Source: Hygrocybe punicea
Lineage: Eukaryota > Basidiomycota > Agaricomycetes > Agaricales > Hygrophoraceae
Direction: 5' to 3'
Length of the DNA: 64,000 nucleotides
Assembly (NCBI GenBank): GCA_963556145.1
Contig: OY744461.1
Span: forward strand, 1,984,001-2,048,000
Below the pieces are notes generated by a model that was not told the origin of the DNA, ran no database searches, and saw nothing but the letters and a program-made list of their open reading frames with translations. Positions 57,995 to 64,000 of this stretch are shown one piece after another (within the stretch, counting starts at the first letter, position 1; each line of letters opens with the position of its first letter). Both the position numbers and the translations under genes were made by a program.

Positions 57995-59513
57995 ATGTAC
58001 GCCGACAGAATCCCCTCAAAGAATGCACAATCCAAGGCAATGGAAGCCTCGCTTTCCGTCAACATGAAAACAAAGGATTGTGGTCTGGCTCCAAATCTAA
58101 AGAAACATATGTGGACGAGGCTGAGAAGAATCCTCTCAAACACTACATCGTATTATAGGAAGTCGGGCATGCACCCTCCGAAGTCTCCTGTAGAGGAATG
58201 CAAACAGCTGAGGTCAGATCCATGCTGCTTCAATGTCATATCTTACATGTTTTGTAGATCACGTTTGATGATGCTGAGGGATCAGCTTCCAGTTAGCAAG
58301 GTCTTGGGAGATTCGGCCCCAGATTGCGAAACATTCTCCAAGTCGGACATGGTCTCAGAATCCGAACTGGAGAGGGTTCTCCTCACTGTGGCAGCTGCGA
58401 TTTTGAACCCTAGTACGTTGCTGCCATGAAAGTCGGCATATTTAGACTGACATCTTGCCTCAAAGTAATTTTGCCCTTGGATGCGAATAGACTGGCAAAT
58501 CGAGTGAAGAATATCAAGGACACTTCGGATGCTGACAATGAAAACCTACTCAGGTTTTTTCAGGAGATTCACATCGGACATGTGAATGAACCAGCTACAG
58601 TAATCGACACGTGTGGTTCAATTTTGGTCTGGTATCTACCTGATGTTGTAACTCCAAGACATATTGTGAGTCACTTGCCCCCTGGAAATATGGTTTTTGA
58701 CAGTACCCACTGCGACACAGGAGGAATTGAATGTCAGTGCTGAAATGATAACCGAAATTCTGGAAGAATCCTATTCAGAGTCCCTCAAAAAACTTGAGAA
58801 AGGGAAAGATCCGCAATGGAGGAAAGATCCAAACATTTTCTTTCCACCTCCAAACCCACGATTTCACCCAGGATCAGTGGATTTTGCTGCAGCATGGTTT
58901 GCTCAGGGTAGAGAGGTAACACCTTTAGTTAGTCGTCTGTTTTACATGAGCTGACCGCCTGTTTTTTCAGCGACTTACCGATAGGTTGATCACGTCGACA
59001 ACTCTTCGAACAACTGAAGCCACCATGTGGATGGCTGCAATCGAACCCAGCGAGCTGATCTTCAATGCAATTACTGCGTTAACCCATCAGTCATTGTACA
59101 CAGCTGGCCTTCTGGCTGTGACGAAAATCCGGGACGGTGAAACGATCGAGAACGTGGAAACACACGAAAATGCTAAGGAGTGGACATCTGTTTACACTGG
59201 AATCGCCGTTATCGTTAACAGGATTACAACTCGACACAGAGATGCTGGAGGGTGTCCAGAATGATATGATTTGCTGGCAAGTTGTGGGACACATACGAAC
59301 GCGGAACTAGCCATCCCTGAGTTGGATGCTACGTTCTCTTATTTGCCAGGAACTGTCATCGAAATTTGTGGCAAGGTTCTCAGTCACAGTGTAGGCAGAT
59401 GGGAGGGCGGTGAAAGAATATGCATGGCGCATTATATGCGAAACATGGTACATGACCGTCTCAACATTGACAAGCCCACCTGGAGCCGACACAATGTGTT
59501 TGAAGGGAGATGA
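57995..59513 (+). CDS. TET/JBP-family 2-oxoglutarate/Fe(II) DNA dioxygenase, one internal TGA
   Basis: ATG 57995 starts MYADRIPSKNAQSKAMEASL; SVNMKTKDCGLAPNLKKHMW follows. After introns: FFQEIHIGHVNEPATVIDTC, ILVWYLPDVVTPRH, PNPRFHPGSVDFAAAWF and TAGLLAVTKIR. The dioxygenase core is VIVNRITTRHRDAGG, with the HxD-type iron ligands in HRD, then YDLLASCGTHTNAELAIPEL, FSYLPGTVIEICGKVLSHSV with the distal His, and RWEGGERICMAHYMR with the 2-oxoglutarate-binding Arg. Related enzymes oxidise 5-methylcytosine or thymine. A TGA at 59262-59264 separates the two halves of the core at a site where family members have Trp or Met (PE-x-YDLL); this is a nonsense mutation or an assembly error, unless recoded. 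Association with KDZ elements is established in basidiomycetes. Confidence 0.82.
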
Positions 59514-59946
59514 ATGCCGAGTTTCGGGCATCACAGGAATGGAGATGGAATTAGCTATTGTGCCAAGGGAGATATCATCCTAACGTAAAAGTACGACGGC
59601 TACTGTTGCATGCTTTGTACGACTGTAGTCAGAAACCTCTGTGGAACTAAATCTTGTTATCCTCATTCACGGACGACGAAGGCCTATGAGTTTCAACTAA
59701 CAGATAGCTAGACAGTGTTAGACAGTGTTTAGAGAATTTCCATGGCTTTACATTGATAACTCTGTCACATTGACAACTCAGTCAATTCGAAATGTGTACT
59801 TAAATGTGGCAATTCACGTGATGTGGTCACACATGATCACAGTAAACCGTGATGCGTCATTTTTTTATTACCTTCTGCACCCTTATCATCTAGCCTCAGC
59901 CTCTCTTGAATTGCTCTCAGATACACTCGAATTGAACATTTTGGCA
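59514..59946. promoter_or_regulatory. intergenic, probable promoter of the next gene
   Basis: No coding exon recognised. It includes agacagtgttagacagtgtt (tandem) near 59712-59731, a tcacgtgatgtggtcac inverted phrase near 59815, and tgatcacagtaaaccgtgat nearby. These resemble the TGACATCA/CACGTGA motifs of 55.5 and 56.5 kb. Confidence 0.4.
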
Positions 59947-62057
59947 ATGTCGTCATCAGCAAGCACCTCGGCGCCGTCAATCGCTTCTCTACATGCGTCT
60001 GTCATGTCTGGCAGTAATTTCCGAAGCATGAATGTGTTCCAGGACTTCCCGTGGGTCAATGGCACGCCTCTTGCTAAAGATTCACTTGAGAAGGCTATCG
60101 TAACCTTAATTGGCAATCAGTCTGCTCTAGGAAACACACCGTCCACCTTGGCTGTGATGGTGCGTCAAATCTCCCACCTTGTAACATTGACGGTCAACTT
60201 GTCTGCTAGGCCCTGGCAAAGCAATTGGATTATGTGAATCCCACAGGTGAAATCTCACGTAAAGCCCAAACCATCCAAGAATACCTCTCTGCTGATGGCT
60301 CTGCTATGCGTGATGTGGCAAGGTGGACTACTGTGTACCGGAATGACCTCCTGGTAGCGGCTCACTCAATCCTTCGCTATACCCTGCTCGATAAGCTCAT
60401 GGACACTGTTGGGTTGCCTCGTCATCCAAGTTTCAAAGTAATTTGGAGATCAGCGAAACCAGAGATGAGCGAGAAGTTGACCAAGGTGAGTTCACCATTC
60501 ACATTTGGACAGACATTTTAAGTTGACGTTTGCACACCGTCTTGAAGCTCTACAAATTTCTGAGAGACTGGAGTAAGCTGATCATGAAGCTTCGTATGAC
60601 ATGTAAAAGTCTATTAATCACGCAACAAGATCAAGAAGTGGTGGGTGTTTCAGCCATGGCAGTGCCACAGAAAGTGGTGTCCAGTATGGACACCATCCCT
60701 ATCTTTGCAGTCGCTCTCCCAGCACACTTGACACCAGCCCAAAAAGAAGTAGAAATAAACATCCTCATTCACGTGGTTTGGCCAGGTATGTGACGTATGT
60801 CCTATATGAAACGTGTGTCAGATTTTGTACAAAAACAGGGCAACTCATATGTAGACTGCGACTTCACAACATGGGTGGAGAAGCTACAGAGGTTGGGATT
60901 GCGTTACAATCACATTACGCCTGCCGCAAATAAATAATTCACATGGTTTCAGGATGGCCAAGAGTGTTGATCTACCGTTGCAAGACTCATTTGTCAATGC
61001 CCTCACCACCAAGTCTTTCGGAGGTTTAATGTATGATCGGATGAGAAATCTATTCCACCTAAGCCTCACACTGTCACCCATAATTACTCTTCTCCCACGA
61101 CGTTTCAATCATGAATCTCATGCATGGCCATCTCTCATGGCAGTGAGTCCATTATTTGTGCCAACTTGGACATAGTTGACATAAGGAAAAGATCACGTTT
61201 GCCTTGGGCAATGAAAGGCCTCCATTCCTTGCCAAAACGGAGAGGGCGCTTTGGAGGGCCATTACAAGAATATGTTTAGGATCTTCGGCGATGCAGGAGC
61301 TGAATATATTCCTCCAAGAATACGATTTGTTGGAGGACAGCGTCCAGGGAACGGAACAGGACTTCAGTTGGTTTTGTTTTGACAGTAAGATACACCTCCT
61401 GTCTCTACATTTATTGCTGCGACTGACAACAGATGTTGCAAGATAAGGAAGTGGATGACCTGACCAACTCTGCTAGTCAGCTTACGGTGGCAACGAAACA
61501 AAATGCTCCAACAGACCCCAAGGCAAAGAATGACAAGCCTGCGTCAGGCAACCCTCTGTCCAGCAATGATGAACTGCTTCAATTGAAATTAACAAGGAAG
61601 AAGAGGGGTGGACCATCGAAGGAGCTTGCTTCAGGTGGACAGAGCTCCATGTTGACCCAAAGCCAGGCCAAAATGTTGGACAAGGTTGGGGACTCTTCGA
61701 AAGGCAAGGAGAAGCAGAAGGCAGAGAAAGTCCAGAAGGAAGAGAAAGTCGTGGTTGCGCCGGGGAGGTCCTATCGGAGGAAGAAAAGATCCACTCGCTG
61801 GTCGACAAGAAGTTATCCCAAGTCCAAGAAACGTGATGATCTTGAGGATGAAGATGACGATGATGACGAGGATGACTATAAGAAAGCGCCAGAGAAAGTG
61901 AACGTGATCATCGACCTTACCGGAGATGTAAGTGATTCAAGAACGTGTCATTTGTCATGAATGAATATTTTGATAGGATTATGGGGAACCTGATTTGCTC
62001 AGCTGTCCAGCACCCATTGTGTGTCTTTTGTTGTTCGATAACATGCCACCCCACTGA
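59947..62057 (+). CDS. uncharacterised protein with basic/acidic tail and candidate SUMO-interacting motif
   Basis: ATG 59947 gives MSSSASTSAPSIASLHASVM, then FQDFPWVNGTPLAKDSLEKA. Spliced exons carry LDYVNPTGEISRKAQTIQEY, MRDVARWTTVYRNDLLVAAH, GMAKSVDLPLQDSFVNALTT-like sequence and a Lys-rich region (KEKQKAEKVQKEEKVV). A short acidic run (DLEDEDDDDDEDD) is followed by VNVIIDLTGD, a textbook hydrophobic SUMO-interacting motif. A final exon (61977-62057) ends DNMPPH. The N-terminal part has no fold I recognise. Exons around 60530-60960 are uncertain. With a SUMO protease in the same block, a SUMO-linked role is plausible but inferred. Confidence 0.6.
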
Positions 62058-62096
62058 TGATTCATAAAGCGAGCATCAGAGGGTGTTCATTTCACG

Positions 62097-64000
62097 ATGT
62101 ATGATGGTGACGCTGTACACGAACCCGTTGAACATGTGCACTATTCACCATCCGTCGTTGTACGTTGATGTCCGATTTTTGTACCGTTTGATGGTTAACT
62201 GGTAAGCACGATACAGGCAAAAGTGGAACATGCATTGTTGCAGGAAACATATGAAATGATCCGATCCAGTTACATTGATGGGGTTCCTCCACATTGGCTG
62301 CCCAGTGCAAGAGAACAAATGTATGATCCTCATGCATCATGTGTGTTCGTGGTGGAATGGAACATCTTCAAGTCGATGGATGCTGCAACAATTCAAGGAA
62401 TCTTTCGTCATCGTCACATCCTCGTGCTCAATGCCCCTGTAGAAACAGTGGAGTTTGATAGGGAAGGTTTGGAGACATTGGGGTCTTTGTCGTCCATTCA
62501 TTCAGTGCAAGGTCCGTTTCTGGAGTGATGTCTGGGCATATCGACTAAAGTGCCTTTGTTAGTTGCTGAATTGCGATTGGTGCCTAATATTGAGAATATG
62601 AACAAACCTGGCACATTGGAGACATTATATCAGCTTGCGCTTGACCCTGACAATGAAAGGGTTTTCAATTTCCTTGACCTTCCCATGGGTCATATGACGT
62701 TGGACCCACCTCCAAAATTTCGGTGAGCAACCTTGTTTCGAAGATCGAACACGAGATTTACCTGTCTATTCGTGAAAAGGTCCTTTTCATCATCTGAGGT
62801 TGCTTGGCACGAAACCCGCGGCCGACCGGGGTTTGTCCGTGAGCAGCCTTTAAACGACGATTTGGCTTGGGGAACGGCAGCGACAGCTCGAGCCATTTCT
62901 TGGACACACGTAGATGATGATGGCTTTGGCATGGTGGTTCTTGTCAGGACTGGCGCAAAGTACTGGGTCCTCATGAGGCCTCGAAGGGATGCCGAATGGG
63001 ATCGCAAGGCAGGCAATCTTGCGACTAACAAGGCCTATCCTCAGGAGTGGGAGCCGAGAAAACATAGTGGGAAAGGCTTGTGGGAAGCAGAAGGATTACT
63101 GCTCACAAAGGGTTCAGTGCTGTAAGTGGGAATATATTTCGTGACAACTCGGATGTGTGCTGAAACACACAGTTACATGAGGCCGTGCACCCCACATTAT
63201 GTCCTCGGTGTGGAGCACTCCATTGTGAATGGGCGTCATCTCTATGCGACGTCAACTATACGGGATACCTGTTATGGGATTATCCATACTTTCGTGATGA
63301 GTCATACCATCACAAACGTGGAGCATAATGTGACACGTACATTTCTGCGCCGACTTCTCACCATGTGGATGGAGTACTTCACGGGGAACCACGAATCATC
63401 ATGTGAGCTACTTTGGGTGAGGTTTACAAATTCCTGAAGATTAAAATGCTCACTGCACAGCTACTGTCTTCACCAAGTCTCATATGCCCAAGATCGAAAC
63501 CGAAGACGGCTTCCTCGACCTTGTGATTGTGGGAAACCTGATCGAGCTTGCGGATATCATCAACAGGAAGTTCTACACCCATACCATATCGGCTGACATT
63601 CATGAGGAACAGAATATTGCACGATGCAGATATAGACGTTTCCAAATCTGGTTTGCGGAACATTTTGTTGTCTTCATGGAAGACCACTGGATCAGCCCCT
63701 CTTACATTTTCCAACGAAGTCTTTTGGAACTATCTGCTGCAATTGTTGGGTATAAATGGGACAAGGATGGGGTTGTGAAGGCACCAGCACATTGCACAGC
63801 CAAGGCTGTTGAGTCAGCGGTCCGCCAACATTTTCAAAACGATTGGCCAGATTTGGTGCCAAAGCTGAATGAGCTGCTTCAGATCCCACCATCAGAATTC
63901 TTCTGGACCGGCCCCAAAATACACATTCAGACCCGTCCAGTGGAACCCATCAGTCCCATTCTTGTTGAATGCTTAGATTTTCCACCTCATCCAATCCTGC
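62097..64000 (+). CDS. JmjC-type 2-oxoglutarate/Fe(II) dioxygenase, cut by window end
   Basis: ATG 62097 (MYDGDAVHEPVEHV) splices from about 62159 to 62218 and continues AKVEHALLQETYEMIRSSYI. The catalytic region is ISWTHVDDDGFGMVVLVRTG with the HxD pair (about 62900-62960), then AKYWVLMRPR. After an intron comes YMRPCTPHYVLGVEHSI with the distal His (about 63170-63220), and HLYATSTIRDTCYGIIHTFV. Later exons include DGFLDLVIVGNLIELADIIN, and the frame runs off at 64000. This is the cupin/JmjC pattern of a mushroom-specific family; JmjC enzymes typically demethylate histones or hydroxylate proteins. The lysine that usually binds 2-oxoglutarate could be the one in GAKYWVL. No stops seen. Confidence 0.75.

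Overview
The window looks like a basidiomycete (Agaricomycete-type) nuclear genome. Genes carry many introns of about 50-60 bases with GT..AG borders, and the protein families are typical mushroom ones: F-box proteins with cysteine pairs, metacaspase, Sec20, a GH47 mannosidase. The transposon mix (KDZ, DIRS-type tyrosine-recombinase retroelement, Helitron, PIF/Harbinger, Tc1/mariner, hAT-like non-autonomous elements) also fits. I do not assign a species.

Layout. (1) 1-9.8 kb is transposon-rich: promoter-like repeat clusters, a 461-bp hAT-type MITE with an 8-bp target duplication (1998-2458), a CAG-array-bearing element (3268-5345), and a decayed PIF/Harbinger transposon (about 5.9-9.4 kb) whose transposase is split by a nested 1295-bp element flanked by a perfect 8-bp duplication. 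(2) 9.8-29.8 kb is a block of ordinary host genes: a PHD-finger/chromodomain protein, a four-TM membrane protein, SEC20, two F-box genes, a GH47 alpha-mannosidase, the oligosaccharyltransferase subunit SWP1 and a metacaspase. Several serve the early secretory pathway (SEC20, GH47, SWP1). (3) 30-34.5 kb is a DIRS-order retroelement with three long open frames (Gag, RT/RNase H, tyrosine recombinase). (4) 35-46.8 kb holds two hAT-like elements, a Helitron broken by in-frame TGA codons and frameshifts, and a truncated Tc1/mariner gene. (5) 47-49.8 kb is a 44-bp minisatellite followed by a 714-bp inverted repeat around a 100-N assembly gap. (6) 49.8-64 kb is the most striking part: a KDZ transposase, a Ulp1-type cysteine protease, an uncharacterised gene with a triplicated exon, a TET/JBP dioxygenase, a protein with a candidate SUMO-interacting motif, and a JmjC-type protein cut by the window edge.

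How region 6 could work together (inference): the KDZ transposase would move the unit. The TET/JBP enzyme would oxidise 5-methylcytosine, and the JmjC protein could act on histones, giving two routes to lift silencing. The Ulp1 protease and SIM protein point to SUMO-dependent chromatin. Association of TET/JBP genes with KDZ transposons in basidiomycetes is established; the addition of Ulp1, SIM and JmjC proteins in one syntenic block is the part worth testing.

Two cross-window signals stand out. An imperfect palindrome of about 55 bp with a TCAATTGA core occurs five times, inside or beside different non-autonomous elements. Stops in the dead Helitron and Harbinger genes are nearly all TGA, in several cases at expected arginine codons, as expected from CpG decay of methylated DNA.
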